A stretch of DNA of 64,000 bases from Arabidopsis thaliana (GCF_000001735.4 NC_003076.8:7378001-7442000); one strand, 5' to 3'. Numbered from the stretch's first letter, positions 12,454-27,654 are shown. Numbers and translations: made by a program. Notes: generated by a model from the letters alone, not told the origin.

Positions 12454-13025
12454 ACAAAACCCTAGTCTTTTGGTTTCACCTTATTCAAAAGATTGTCTCT
12501 GTTCCCAACCGTGATAAGTCTTTACCCAAAAACCCCACAGTTTTCTATTGTTTATACATTTGACCTTGTTATTATTGTACGGATCAGGGACACCCTCTTA
12601 TGGTACTCCTCCCACTTTGATCCTCAAGTTTTATAATCTCCGACTCTGCTGACTCTGTTCTGATAATAGAGTTTTTTTTCTTTCTTTTTGGCGCAACATC
12701 AACTTTTAACAGTAACCAAATAGACAATTACACAATGTTATGTTCCACAAACAGTTTGATCTTGAATAAGTGTATTGTAATGTAACAAGGGAACTCAATA
12801 TGAAACCAAAAGTTTGAATCTCACGACCATGTATGTGTATACACGTGAAACCATATTTCAGTTTTCATTAGTTAGCACCACAAACAAAAAAATAGCACAT
12901 AAATAAATGAATTCAGAGAAACCAAATTGTAATCCCATTAGACATTCTCCATATTCCGACATTACAAAATAAAACGACAGAAAAATTATGAGATGTTTCA
13001 ACAAAATGTGCGATTAGTGTTCTTC
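12454..13025. other. Intergenic gap between two minus-strand genes
   Basis: It carries the promoter side of the LRR gene and the 3' flank of RIN1. A telo-box-like AAACCCTAG lies near 12458 in the likely LRR-gene leader. No gene is seen. Confidence 0.55.
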
Positions 13026-16071
<3,046 letters not shown>

Positions 16072-16508
16072 CTCCGTCAACTACAATTACTTTGATCTGC
16101 TTTAGGTCTTTTGTTGTATTCTCCGACGACGAAAACGACGGCGGAAAGTTTTGAGCTTTATTGAGTTTGCAACGCCTCCCTCTGACTCCAAATTGCCAAA
16201 ACCTCTTCCTAACAAAGTTTATATGTTAAACATGTTGTTGCAACAATGGGCCTTTATATTATCCTTTATTTACAAAATCACCCCACACTTCCTAAACTCA
16301 GAAATAGAAAGAAAACGAAAACAATTAGAGAAAAGGGCGAAACAAAAAGACAGGACTCAATAGTCATAAATGTAAATTAAGGGGTGAAATTATAATATAT
16401 GAATAATAAAAGGGTCTTCTTTTTGGAAACTTTCTTTCTCTTCATCAACAATAGTGATAAGCTTCTTCTTCTGGAAAAAAACCAGAGGCCGTCTCACTCT
16501 CTCGCTAC
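16072..16508. promoter_or_regulatory. Divergent promoter interval between RIN1 and the gene at 16509
   Basis: 437 bp separate two divergent start codons, so both promoters and leaders must lie here. I see no decisive core element. Confidence 0.55.
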
Positions 16509-18554
16509 ATGGAGAGTCTCTCGATTCCCGCCGCTTCTTGGTTTTCCGGCGGAACCATTCCTCCGACGAAGGTGAGAGTTTCTCCGCCGCATCATCTCCG
16601 GCGACCTCCCAACAGGAATTCCCATCGCTTGGCCGCCATTAATGCCGCTTCTCGCTCTGGTGACAATCTCTCTCTCTACATTGAACCTTACTACTCAAAT
16701 GTTCGCTCTTTGTGGAAAATTTCATGTCTTTTGCTTTGTTTTTAGTGAGTGAGCTAGTGGAGGAGGATGTGTTGCAAATGTTCATGAAAGACAGAGAAGA
16801 AAATGGAGATTTCATATCTAAAGTTTCTGATAGGCTCTGGTTAAAGGAGATTCTCGAATCTATTGATGTTAATTCCAATGGAGCTTCTTCTTCAGCTGTT
16901 GAACTAGATGATACTCGGGTTAAGTTTCTTTCACTTGTTCATTAGTAACTGTAGCTAGTTTTTTTTCTTCAGTTCTAAGTTTGCTTTTGACGATTAAAAT
17001 TGCTAACTTTGTATCGAGGAATAGTTTGATAGTTATATGATCCTGTTGCAATTGTTATGTGAGTGACTACATTTTTATGAAATCCAGTATTGGTTTGTGA
17101 ATTTCTGAAATCTCACAAATTTATAGCTTTCATGGCAACAATCTTATACTTGGTACTGTTACTTTGGTTGGTAACTTGGTATAGCTCCTTTATTAATGTC
17201 TTTATGTTGTATATGCAGGAAAGCTTGATAGATGGCGCTGATGATGATGAAAGTGGTTTCTTGAAACTTAAACCGACACAAGAATGGATTGGTTGGGAGA
17301 GTGATTCTGCCCCCATGAATAAGAAAGCTCTAGCTAAGGTTGGTCATCTATTTATGAATGTTCTTGTTCTCTGTATTCATTCATTCACACGTCCTTCTCA
17401 TTGCAAAACTCTGCTGCGTTTGTCCTACTTCCTTGATTGCAGGCACTACGAGATGACAGCGAGAGAAGGAAGAAGTTTAACTTTCTGAAATATGAAGCTG
17501 TATGATTATTCCTTTCAGTATGTTTTCTTAATTAGTCTGCCAGTCAGATCTTTATGATTCAACAAAACACTCTATTATGCAAAATGGCTGTTCAGTATGT
17601 ACCAGTAGTCAATTTGTGTAGAATGAACTTTGAAATTGCTGCGTTTGTGTCTTTATTTTTGTAGCTGAAGCGTGAACTCATGTACCTGTCGATTGTAATT
17701 GGAACTGGATGCAGCGGATACTGTTTACTAGCTTTATCAGTTCAGGTAAGCTCTGTCAAAGCTCTAACCAGTTTATACTATGGCTTCTCTATACGAAAAT
17801 GTGTCTGAAAGAAATATTCTGACATATGACAGGCTGCAGTCAGTTATGCAGTTGGGGTTCTATTCAGGTTAGTTGTCTATTTTAATTGGTTTGTACATAA
17901 ATAGACCTTGACGTTGTAAGATATAGTTCTGCAACATGCTTGATCGAGCACTCGCGTATTCCTAACCAAATCTGATCATAGTGCAGTTGCTTGTACCTTC
18001 AGCTTTTGTATGGATACGCTGATGGTCTATCACGTGAAGCTGTTCCTGATATCTTCCTGAAAAAAAAGTCTAAAAAGTAAAGACCTTGACAACTTTTTAG
18101 TCTGGTCACGTTTTCTTCTCACTTCCCATACTCACATTGCTCTGAACTTGCTTTTGTATTGTCCCAATTCAGAATCGGGATCAGAAGTGAAGACCTTGAG
18201 GACTTTGTAGTGAGGACAATCAGGGGCAGTGGCATGGCTCTCTCTTCTCCACGCTTGGTGATACCAGCTGCAATTTATGGTTTGTGGATACTCTCTCACA
18301 AGTATTTCCAGAACGACTTGTTCGACTTTCAGGTAAGCTATTCCACGTTGCGAGGTTTTAGCTATGTTTATCCGTGATACCTCAAAGTTATCACATGTTC
18401 TTAGACAAGTTTGAACCTTTATATTCTCCACAACGATTGTGCTTTGCAGATAGTTCCAGCAATGGTTGGTTTGTTTGTATACAAAGCTGCAACTCTCGTT
18501 CAAGTGTACAGAGACAACCAAGATCTTCAGTTCATCTTCCCAGATGACTACTAA
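16509..18554 (+). CDS. Predicted chloroplast-targeted membrane protein of unknown function
   Basis: Nine exons: 16509-16659, 16746-16918, 17219-17338, 17453-17499, 17665-17745, 17833-17867, 17987-18076, 18173-18332 and 18450-18554. The N-terminus (MESLSIPAASWFSGG, then many R, S and P) looks like a plastid transit peptide. A soluble acidic section ending LKPTQEWIGWESDSAPMNKKAL follows. The C-terminal half has four hydrophobic stretches (LMYLSIVIGTGCSGYCLLALS, AVSYAVGVLFSCLYLQLLYG, LVIPAAIYGLWILSHKYF, IVPAMVGLFVYKAATLVQVY). This four-helix layout recalls Atp1/UncI-like ATP synthase assembly proteins, but I see no diagnostic motif, so that is inference only. The 3' flank leads into a long inverted repeat. 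I believe this is At5g22340. Confidence 0.88.
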
Positions 18555-18744
18555 CTGCAAAGTTCACAAGCGGCCTTCCGAGATAGACCAGGAAACCACA
18601 GAATTGTGAATTGTTCGGTACATATTTTGAGAGAGGAACAGGAACAGAAGCTAGACTCATCCGCTAAGACCGAGGATATAGTGAGTTATAGATCAAAACG
18701 GCGTTTTTCGGCTTTTTTTCAAAAGCAAAGCAACCTCTTCTATT

Positions 18745-19217
18745 TTTTAAAACATTCTGGGTTACTTTTCTAACGAAAACAATAATACAATGTTTATATG
18801 CATGACTTGAATGAGTTTACAATAAACTATATTGGATTTTGCTTCTTTCTTTAATATTTTATCAAAAGTAAGATCAGAGGCAGCAGAGGCAGCTTCGAGA
18901 GTACGAGAAATTTGGTTGTTTATGGATCTACAATAAAGGATCGTAGCTTGTAGCTTGTTAAAAAGCCTAGTTCCTGTTCCTCTCTACAAGCTAGAGATCC
19001 TTTACAAGTAGAACCATAAACAACCAAGAAAAAGATCAGAGACATTCTATCGACTCTTCTCTTTGCCTTCTTATGGAGATGATGTTGTGGTGTCTCCTGC
19101 TTACAGCATCTCCTAGTTCCTCCCCATTCATCAAATCATGCATATAAACATTGTGGTAAAAACCCTAGTTCCTTATTGTTTTCGTTAGAAAGTAGTAACC
19201 CAAAGTGTTTTTAAAAC
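18745..19217. repeat. Long inverted repeat (foldback), candidate hairpin RNA locus
   Basis: Two arms face each other around a loop of about 30 nt (18954-18983). Exact complementary blocks are: 18768-18784 with 19174-19190 (17 nt), 18788-18805 with 19136-19153 (18 nt), and 18912-18925 with 19014-19027 (14 nt). The inner block pairs imperfectly through 18926-18953 with 18984-19013. Between outer and inner blocks the arms are poorly matched. A related 15-mer, GAGAGGAACAGGAAC, occurs at 18631-18645 in the 3' flank of the preceding gene and in inverted form at 18970-18984. I see no transposon terminus at the ends. Confidence 0.85.
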
Positions 19218-19761
19218 ATGGTCAAAACTTATTTTACTCTTAGTAACTAAATGTCTTCTTCTGTTCTCTCCTCTTTATGCAAATTATACAGTTCCCTGAT
19301 ATTCATTTTACTCCTACATCTCTCAAAATGTTTAGCATTTGGTCTTTTAATTTTCTCATGGTAAGAGTTAAAACACCTTCATTTTACCAATTTGGGGAAA
19401 TTTTATCAAAAGGAGGTCACGTGCGTGAAACATTGATTTTTTATACACACTCAAACGGTCAAATCTCGTCGACAAAACAATACAAACGTTAAAAAGATTA
19501 AAAAAAACCTTTCCGCTTTCTTTTATCTCACAAAGGCCTCTCCGATTAAGTAACAGAGATTTTTTTTAGTATTTGGCCTATTGGTAAAACATTATCAGCA
19601 AAATTTTAGGGCAAGCTAGAGTAAAATGACCCTTTTTAAATGATATCTTCAACTATTCTTTCTTTCTGCACAACATCCGATTCTCTTAGGCTTCTGTTTC
19701 TCCAGCTTTGGACAAAATGTGATTCCGCAAATAAGTGGTACAGCAAAGAAGAGTATATAAT
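19218..19761. other. Intergenic remainder before the ELM1 3' end
   Basis: AT-rich flank between the foldback and the 3' end of ELM1. It holds no gene that I can support. Confidence 0.5.
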
Positions 19762-22746
19762 TCAAGACCGTAAACTCCATCCACGTGCAGCCAATTCACG
19801 CCGTATTCTCGTAGCTGCCTCTGCTGTGTCATTCAATGGCGGATAACTCCAACTTTCCGACATCTATAAGAAAACCATTAGAACCAAACCAATGAAGACA
19901 TGGAGGATATAACAGAACTCCCACCAGAGACCTCTCTTATTTTTTACAGGATCCATTGACATGAAGAAAAATAAGGGGAAAAGACAGCTCTATAATGTAA
20001 AGATACTTACATCTTCGAAACCTGTAAATGAGCGGACAACTCCTCGCTCCCTCAAAGACTTTTGGAATTCTGCAATCTTCCATTTACAGTGATCGGCTCC
20101 AACAACGTACACTGGTTTCCTGCAGCAGAGAAGGAGTACTAAGGTTATAGTTCAAGTTGTTGGAAGAAAGAAAGGGTTTATGTCAGCATATTATATACCC
20201 GGTGCTACAAGCTTCGCTTATCAGACTGACTGAATCTGCTGTCACCACAAAAGCATCACCCCAAGCTAGATGCCCCATGTAAGGATTTGGTTCTGAATTA
20301 GAATTTTAAAAACCCATTAGAAACTTTTGTGGTCGCATTGTACTTGTGCACAAAGCTCAAGCAAAATTTGCTCTGGATTGTAGGTACCTTGGCCATTCCA
20401 TATGTAAACTTTGGGGTTATCTCCAAGTTCTTTGAAGATTACTCTTGAAACCTGCTTGGATAGTAAAGTTCCAGGTGAAACTCAAGAAGAACATCAGTTA
20501 TAACTCTGGGTAGAAAAAGAAAAATGTGTAAGAGACCTTTGCAGGGGTTTTGTAGGAAAGAGTAATTCTGACACTTCCACAGGTAGCAAGGACATTAAGA
20601 AGGGAGTCTGTTAGCTGTTTTGCGAGGTCTGCTCCATACCGACAGTTACCTGTTTAGAAAGACAAAACAACAAACCAAGTCAATAAGGTAAAAGCCTCAG
20701 TGTTCAAAGAATATGGGAGCTCATGAGTTCTATGCAAATGTAATAACGCCTTCTATTAACTTAACAAAGTAAACAGAACATACTTCTAGGCCAGCCGATG
20801 TTAACCACAACTAAAGGCTTCGGAAGAGCAGCAAATTCATCATGCCAGGCACTAGCTGCTTTACGGAGTGAGGCATAATCGATCTGGTGTAGAGCTCCAG
20901 TAGTCAAGACCTGAAAATAGGCGTGTCCATTCAAGGTAATTACAAATGAAATCTTCACAACAGTGGAGAAGAGCATTGAGCAAAAAGCATGGTACTGGAT
21001 ACTTACTACATGATCCTGAGGAGGTTCACGTGGAGTTATCCAACTACGCATAAATCTAGGGACCTGCTCCTGCGCTTCGAGTGTTAGAGGATAGTAGTCG
21101 TGACGAGGCGTGATCACCATGTCAAACCTATTTAAATGTGATCTAGGATGTTGTATCTACAAAATGAAGACCAAATAGTACTACTTTAGAATTCACAGGA
21201 CCAGGAAAAAATTCTCATTCTTTAGAAAATCACAGGATTCAGCAACAAAATTCTTCCCAAAGATACTAAGTAAAGTTTGTCTCGAATTGTATTTCAGAGC
21301 TTAGTCTACTGTGCCTTAATAACTAACATAACAAACAGGTTAAATTTTATAATAGACCTGAACAACGAAGACGTTTTCAGAAGCCAAACGTCTTATCGAG
21401 CTAGCAATAGAAATAGTATCTCTTCCACATGCAATCACGATCAACGGGCCATCCCTGCGAAAAGGAAATAAAGTCGCTTAGATACCCATTCCCATTCCAT
21501 GGACAAACAGAAATTCGTGATGATGGAAAGGCATACACTCAGGCTTCGATTTCGCTTGAGTACTACTTGCAACTCATAGAAACGCAATAGTGTTTAAATG
21601 AATAAGCACCACAAAGAAATTTCAGAAAGATTACATACTTTTCATAGGTCTGACGGGCCAAATTTACAATGCCCTTCACATCAGCCTCTAGAATAGAGGC
21701 CAAACCTACATTACCACCATTCTCTGAGGGTACAGATGAGATGTATTTACTTTGTTTGGATCCAAGCATCAATCTGGAGTAGAGGTAAATATGCCTGAGG
21801 ATAAAGTCCAACTTCTTGTGAAAACCAACTGGGAGCCAGTGCAGCCACTCATTTAGTCCTCCTTTAGGCCTTGTCACTCGCTTGCATAAAGAAAAAGAGA
21901 TAATCTCAGCTAACCAAAAATCATGTTAAATGTAAATTTACGTGAATGTCGAGTCTATGAATGATCAAGAAGCTAGAGAAACCAGACACAGCAAAACAGC
22001 CTTATATGCATCCAAACTGATCTAAAAGAAGCATTAAAGACTCCACTACCAGTGTTCCTTGTAAACGAAATTCAGTAATTGCACCAGCATCATGCTCCAC
22101 CAATGATTCAATTCTCTTTAAGATTTACCAAAAAAAATTATAAATAAAACTGACAATATAGGTAGTTATGACACCCCAAGAACCTTCCACTGTTTACCCT
22201 AAATTTGCAGAACTTGAGATATTGGCAAATTTACATATTTACCAATTCATTGTTTCCATAAAAATTCAAATAGTTCCTCCTTCTCTGAACATTCATACAC
22301 TCTAAAGAAGTACTAAACAATATGAAATTTCCACTCCTACTTAGACTGAGACCTAACAAGCTAAAAACCTAGAACACACGACGAAACAACAAAGTAAAAG
22401 AAACTCCTATCCAAAAGCAATCATCAATCTCTCAACTACATCATGCGCCTAGCAAAAACTGACGAGAATTTCGAGTATAGTATCAATGGTTTATAGTCGA
22501 CGAAATGAAAGCACTAAGCAGATGCTAAAAACGTCTAGAGCCTAGATCAAAGAAACTCACGTAGAGAAGGTGATTATCAGATAAGCCGAGCGCACGAACG
22601 AGACCGATACACTGATTCTCGGAGCCAGGGAAACCGTTTCCGATGACGACGGCGCGTCTGACGACGTTATGGGAACCGCCTTGTTCGAAAATATCAGGGA
22701 CGCCGGTAGATAGACTGGGTGGATCCGGCAATAGGATTGGCCTCAT
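19762..22746 (-). CDS. ELM1: ELONGATED MITOCHONDRIA 1, mitochondrial fission factor (DUF1022/ELM1 family)
   Basis: About 427 residues over several exons, from MRPILLPDPPSLSTGV to GWSLRS with TGA at 19762-19764. Exon 1 is 22746-22561 and exon 2 starts at 21880 (R-VTRPKGGLNEWLHWLP). Other family segments are LIVIACGRDTISIASSIRRL, RFDMVITPRHDYYPLT and VVVNIGWPR. The C-terminal half has the glycosyltransferase-B-like look of the family (SVSLISEACSTGKPVYVVGADHCKWKIAEF). ELM1 sits on the outside of mitochondria and recruits the dynamin DRP3A for fission. The frame is open upstream of the chosen ATG without another ATG. This is At5g22350 by memory. Confidence 0.96.
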
Positions 22747-23761
22747 GCCGGTTAGATTATCGATTCCGATTCCGATCAAAAACCCTAGAGGAACCACACC
22801 GAGATTTGGGGGGATTGATCTCAACTCCGTAGAGAGAAGGTCGTGGTGCTTTGACAAGTTGCGAAAGGTCACAGAAAGAGAGATTGTTTTCCTTTTCTCC
22901 TTCAAGAGATTGTCTTTACGCTAAAATTTGGTATAACAATTAACAAAGGACAAATTTAAGGTCTTAAACGAATTTTTTGCTAATCAATAAAACTAATTTT
23001 GTCAATACAAAACATACAATTGTTTAAAAAAAAAGAAATTGTATGGTATTTTAAAAATTTTGATTTTAGAATTTGAAGTTTTGGAATTTTGTTTTGTTAT
23101 ATGATGATTAAAATTAAAATTTCACCGATAGTCATCCAAAATTAGAATAAAACACTATTTGTCACATAATTGCTGTTTTTCTAATTGTCTATTCAAATCT
23201 TATGAACCTCTTCGTAGGCCCAATATGTAGAATTTGATTGTTAAAAGGTGAAGCCTTATCTGGAAAAAGCCCAACTGTTATTGTTCTTCCTGTGCCTCGT
23301 TTTGTCTCGGTCTAACTTTTTTACACACGACTTTACCAATCATAGTATTCAAAGAAATCTAGCGATCTCAAGACTCCGAGTGTCACGATAGAGAATATGA
23401 AATTGCAGAAATGATTCAATATAATTATATATCTTAGCTGTTGTTAACACGTTAGATGTTGAGTTTAGGAAATTAATTTATTGGGTATTTTCATACTATT
23501 ATATTCATAGGTAGCTATAACGATGATAAGATAATTTAATGTGTGCAGGTTGTAAACAGTTAGGAATATGAAATAATTCAACTATATATTATAATCATCT
23601 CGTGGAAAACAGGATCGATTGCACATGATTCATTGGAGACAAGAATCGTTAAGGTGTTCACACATTACGTGTCTTTGTTATATTGGGGTTACAAAGATGC
23701 ATTCATATGATGTAGTATTATCTTGAGATCTCCAGAAAACAAACCGCATTTGAATCACAAA
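22747..23761. other. Divergent promoter interval between ELM1 and the C1-domain gene
   Basis: About 1 kb, AT-rich, with no gene of its own. A telo-box-like AAACCCTAG near 22780 lies just before the ELM1 start. No other element is convincing. Confidence 0.5.
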
Positions 23762-25756
23762 ATGGATCTACCACCCAAAATACTACCAACTCACAAATAT
23801 CCTTTGACCATTTCGACTCGTTTTGTTAATGATTCTTGTAAAGGTTGCAATATAAAAGGTCCCATCTATGGCGGCTACCGTTGCAACGAGCCTTCCTCTA
23901 CTAGTTTGTTCTTCCACAAAGAGTGCGCAGAGGCTCCACCGGAGATTATCAACCATCCTTCTCATCCTCAACACACTCTTAAACTCCACAATTCTCTAAG
24001 GAACCCATGTAAATGTAATCTATGTGGCAAGACTTTTTTCGCTTTTGGTTATCGTTGTTCATCAAAATGTGACTTCATCGTGGATCTCACTTGTGGGATA
24101 AATCCATTGCCGGTTTCTATCGAACATCCAAAGTCTCATCATCATCCAGTTATCTTCTTGAAAGAACCCGCAAAGCCGGGTAGGCGCAGATGCGGAATTT
24201 GCAAGGGCTATAATGGTGGATGTTCTTATGCATGTCTTGAATGTGAAGTCCACTTTCATGTCGAGTGTGTCAATCTTTCCCAAGAGGTGAATCATCCTTC
24301 TCATCCTCAACATTCTCTCAAGTTACTTGAATATGAATCACTAACAAGTGATGCTGAAGAGACATGTCTTTTATGTGGAGAACGACCAGACAAAGTGCTT
24401 TATCGCTGCTCGATATGCAACTTCAGCGTATGTCGATTCTGTACAAAAGATCCACCACCACTTGCTATCGAGCATCATAAGACGCACGAGCATCGACTTG
24501 TCCTCTTATCAAGACTCATCTCATTTGAATGTAATGCTTGTGGGATGCAAGGTGATCGAAGTCCTTACATGTGTGTTCAATGCGGGTTTGTTGTCCATAG
24601 AACTTGTATTGACTTACCACGTGTCATAAACATCAACCGTCACGATCATCGCATCTCTTTCACCCATCATCTCGGTGTTGGGTACTCGAGATGCGGTATT
24701 TGTCGCAAAGATATAAGTCAATACCATGGGGCTTATTTATGCCCTCGTTGCCCGAACTATGCAGCTCATTCACTATGTGCAACAAGAAAAGACGTATGGG
24801 ATGGGGTAGAACTCGAAGGGACACCAGATGATGATGACGAAGATATTGTGCCGTTCAAAGTGGTGGGTGATAACTTGATCAAGCATTTCAGTCATGAAGA
24901 ACATAATCTAAGACTCAACAAGGACAATATCAATCGTGACGAAGGCTCACGTTGTGAAGCATGCGTCCTTCCTATCTATTCCGATCCGATCTACAACTGT
25001 GAGGAATGTCGTTTCATTCTCCATGAGAAATGCGCTAATCATCCAAAAAAGAAACGACATGTATTCCACACAAAACCATTCACACTATGGTCCAGACCAC
25101 CTCGTACATTCCATAGCAAAGATTTTAGATTCTACGATGTCTTTCGCTGCTATGCTTGTAGAACGAAGTCTACTGGTTTCAGGTACGTTTCTGATTGGTG
25201 GGTTCTAGATGTACGTTGTGGTTCGCGTTCTGAACCGGTCATTCATGATGGTCACAGACATCCTCTATATTACGAACATAAGAAAGATCACTGTTGTGAT
25301 GCATGTTATAAAGAGATAGATGGTTATCTGCTTTCCTGTGACACTTGTGACTTTGATCTGGATTTACACTGTACTGATTTACCAAAAACGGTAAAGCACA
25401 GCTGCGACAATCATCCTCTTTCCCTATGCTATGGCGAAAATGCAACCGGAAAATATTGGTGTGATATTTGCGAGGCGGAAACAGATCCAAGTAAGTGGTT
25501 CTACACTTGCTCTAAATGTGTGGTTACTGCACATATTGAATGTGTGCTTGGAGACTTTTCACGTCTCATGCCAGGACGCATCATCAACTACAATAATGTT
25601 AGAGTTGAAGTGGTTCTTAACAGCTATAGTTCTCGCCCCTTCTGTGCAAAATGTCACTCCAGATGCAGAGCTCCTATCATTCTAAAGCTTTGTGATCCAT
25701 ATACTGGATACATTTGTTCCGATGCATGTGTAGTGCCCGACTATCAATACAGCTAA
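23762..25756 (+). CDS. Intronless cysteine/histidine-rich DC1/C1-domain protein
   Basis: A single 664-residue exon from MDLPPKILPTHKYPL. The same frame stays open 13 codons upstream but without an ATG. It carries about ten tandem DC1/C1-like modules with the H-x-L...C-x2-C...C-x2-C-x(n)-H-x2-C pattern. Examples are HPQHTLKL..CNLCGKTFFAFGYRCSS, HHHPVIFL..CGICKGYNGGCSYAC and HPLYYEH..CCDACYKEIDGYLLSCDTCDFDLDLHC. A short acidic linker (DDDDEDIV) splits the array in the middle. DC1 proteins are a large plant family with proposed diacylglycerol- or zinc-type binding; few have defined functions. The lack of introns is usual for the family. I believe this is At5g22355. Confidence 0.93.
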   Translation: MDLPPKILPTHKYPLTISTRFVNDSCKGCNIKGPIYGGYRCNEPSSTSLFFHKECAEAPPEIINHPSHPQHTLKLHNSLRNPCKCNLCGKTFFAFGYRCSSKCDFIVDLTCGINPLPVSIEHPKSHHHPVIFLKEPAKPGRRRCGICKGYNGGCSYACLECEVHFHVECVNLSQEVNHPSHPQHSLKLLEYESLTSDAEETCLLCGERPDKVLYRCSICNFSVCRFCTKDPPPLAIEHHKTHEHRLVLLSRLISFECNACGMQGDRSPYMCVQCGFVVHRTCIDLPRVININRHDHRISFTHHLGVGYSRCGICRKDISQYHGAYLCPRCPNYAAHSLCATRKDVWDGVELEGTPDDDDEDIVPFKVVGDNLIKHFSHEEHNLRLNKDNINRDEGSRCEACVLPIYSDPIYNCEECRFILHEKCANHPKKKRHVFHTKPFTLWSRPPRTFHSKDFRFYDVFRCYACRTKSTGFRYVSDWWVLDVRCGSRSEPVIHDGHRHPLYYEHKKDHCCDACYKEIDGYLLSCDTCDFDLDLHCTDLPKTVKHSCDNHPLSLCYGENATGKYWCDICEAETDPSKWFYTCSKCVVTAHIECVLGDFSRLMPGRIINYNNVRVEVVLNSYSSRPFCAKCHSRCRAPIILKLCDPYTGYICSDACVVPDYQYS

Positions 25757-26378
25757 GACAACTATGTAGCTGTTTATTTCACTCTATTGTTTCTCGTAAT
25801 TTTTTGGATGTAAGAGTTTATTTCCAACTACAAGTGCTAAGCATTCTGGTTATATTCATACTGTGTTCATCAGTACAGGCAGGATTAAACTGTATCGATG
25901 ACATATATAAAGTCGTAACAAGTTATGACAAACTTGCTAAAAAGGTAGTAGCAACTAATATGATTTAGTTAATGAAAACATAGACAGAAATGATGGAAAC
26001 AGATATTTGTGAATCAGAAATGTTATTAAACAAAGATGAAAACTGAAGTAATTTTAACAACAAAAATAACGAATATGTGATGTACATTGCAAATGCAAAA
26101 ATTATAAAGACACAGCGGATAAAGTTTTGGAAATACAGAGAACAAACTCACTCACGTGACTAAATCTAAAAGACAAGGCAAGAGTTCAATGAACCTCTGT
26201 ATCATTTTGATTTTGACATTTACAAGAGTTACATAAGCAAGGAGGACCATGACATGTAACTTCAAACTCACAGTCATTTTCATGACAAAACCAAGGCTTC
26301 AAATCGAAATGATGCGACTGAGTTGATTTACAAAAACAGTGGTCCGTTTCAGTATACCTTAGATAAGGCCGCCAGATT
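25757..26378. other. Convergent 3' region, including an unexplained minus-strand open frame
   Basis: It holds the 3' flanks of the C1 gene and VAMP714. The right half contains a cysteine-rich minus-strand frame that ends at 26186 (separate entry). The rest is AT-rich and silent. Confidence 0.5.
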
Positions 26379-26419
26379 TTAAGATCTGCATGATGGTAAA
26401 GTGATTCCTCCGCAGAAAG
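26186..26419 (-). other. Cysteine-rich open frame overlapping the VAMP714 3' end
   Basis: About 77 codons are open on the minus strand between an upstream TAA and TGA at 26186-26188, with no ATG. The translation includes ADLKIWRPYLRY, HHFDLKPWFCHENDCEFEV and TCHGPPCLCNSCKC, with ten cysteines. It overlaps the last VAMP714 coding exon in another frame and covers its likely 3' UTR. The composition looks protein-like, not random AT-rich DNA. I do not recognise the family. It could be a fossil exon, an alternative VAMP714 terminus or chance. Confidence 0.4.
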
Positions 26420-27654
26420 ATGCGATTATTATGTACAGCAAGAAAACTATCAAGCATGTCAACAAGACCCTGCCGAACACAAACAAGAAAAGCAGTTTTG
26501 TTGATTAATAAAAGTGATCTGGAACTCAAGCATCAAAACAAAACAATAATGAAATTTCTTTAAGCAGAGGTGGAATCAAGGCAGTGTAGTTCCTATCAGC
26601 CAAAAATTAGATATTTTGTCGAGGAGAATTTCCCAAAATCGAAAATAATGTTGAATCTTAGAACTACTGTATCTCTAGTTTAAGAAACATATCAATAAAC
26701 TATGCTGCAAAGGCGAGTTGAAACACCTAGAATGTAGAAGAGCGTATCTCTTAGTTAGCAAAGAAAAGGAATGAAGAGAATCTAGAAGTGAGAGAGATCC
26801 TTACAGGAGCTTAGCATTTTTCATCCAAAGAGCTCGGCGAAGGCGCTTAGATTGCTTCCTGAAGTGAAACGAGCTATCTTGCATTGTTGCTGTTTTATCA
26901 ACAAGAAGCTCAATCCTATCACCTCTTTCCATTATCTTCTCAATGTTCTCTACCATGACCGATCGAATCTGTAAACACGATAACACAACAATGAGATAAC
27001 AAACTTCATCTTTCACCCAAGACAGATTTAAAGAAGCCTGTGTGAGCCAAGAAGGCGTAATAACTCATAAAAATTCAACCTTTTCAATGGATATAGCTGA
27101 GTAATATCTAGAGATCATACGAAGAAACAATTATACCTCACTGACTTCTCCTCTAACACGATTGAGAGTATCAACACTAGGATTACTAGAGAAGAACTCC
27201 ATCTGCTGATGCAAAACCCTTGAGAATTCATCATTCATTGCATAAGCTGGAGCATTATGAGCCACTTTGCCATAGTTTTTCATGAATCTCATATGAATCT
27301 CTTCCAAATACGAAAATGGAACCCTCCCTGAAAATCCAATCACCAACACATCAAAACATAAAACTCAGAATCAATTACAAAGACTAAATCTTCTTAAGAG
27401 AGATTACGATTCGGAGAAAGTGAAAAATACTTACTTCCAAAGGTATCATTGGCCATACAGAGAAAGGTAAGACCATCAGATCTAAGAATATGGAAGATAT
27501 AACGATCTTGAGAGAAACAAAGTCTTTCATCGGAGATTTCCGGTGAAAGCTTCTCGAGGATCCGTCGCACCACGGCGCCTGTGTTTCCCGTAACGGCGCT
27601 GAATTCAGCTAATACCACGGTACCTCTCGCTACAACAGCATAGACAATCGCCAT
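26379..27654 (-). CDS. VAMP714: VAMP714, longin-type R-SNARE
   Basis: Four coding exons give a protein of the usual VAMP7 size, about 220 residues. An N-terminal longin domain (MAIVYAVVARGTVVLAEFSAVTGNTG) is followed by VPFSYLEEIHMRFMKNYG. The R-SNARE motif contains the zero-layer Arg in ERGDRIELLVDKT. A C-terminal membrane anchor reads LLTCLIVFLLYIIIASF, and the protein ends GGITLPSCRS. The last two exons join through a split Leu codon (CT|G) near 26817 and 26474. VAMP71-group SNAREs act in fusion with vacuolar and endosomal membranes; VAMP714 has been linked to Golgi and post-Golgi traffic. It is divergently arranged with QQT1. Confidence 0.95.

Noticed and set aside
23723-23761. N-terminal extension of the C1-domain gene
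   Set aside because: The frame is open but begins with TTG; the first ATG at 23762 is the better start.
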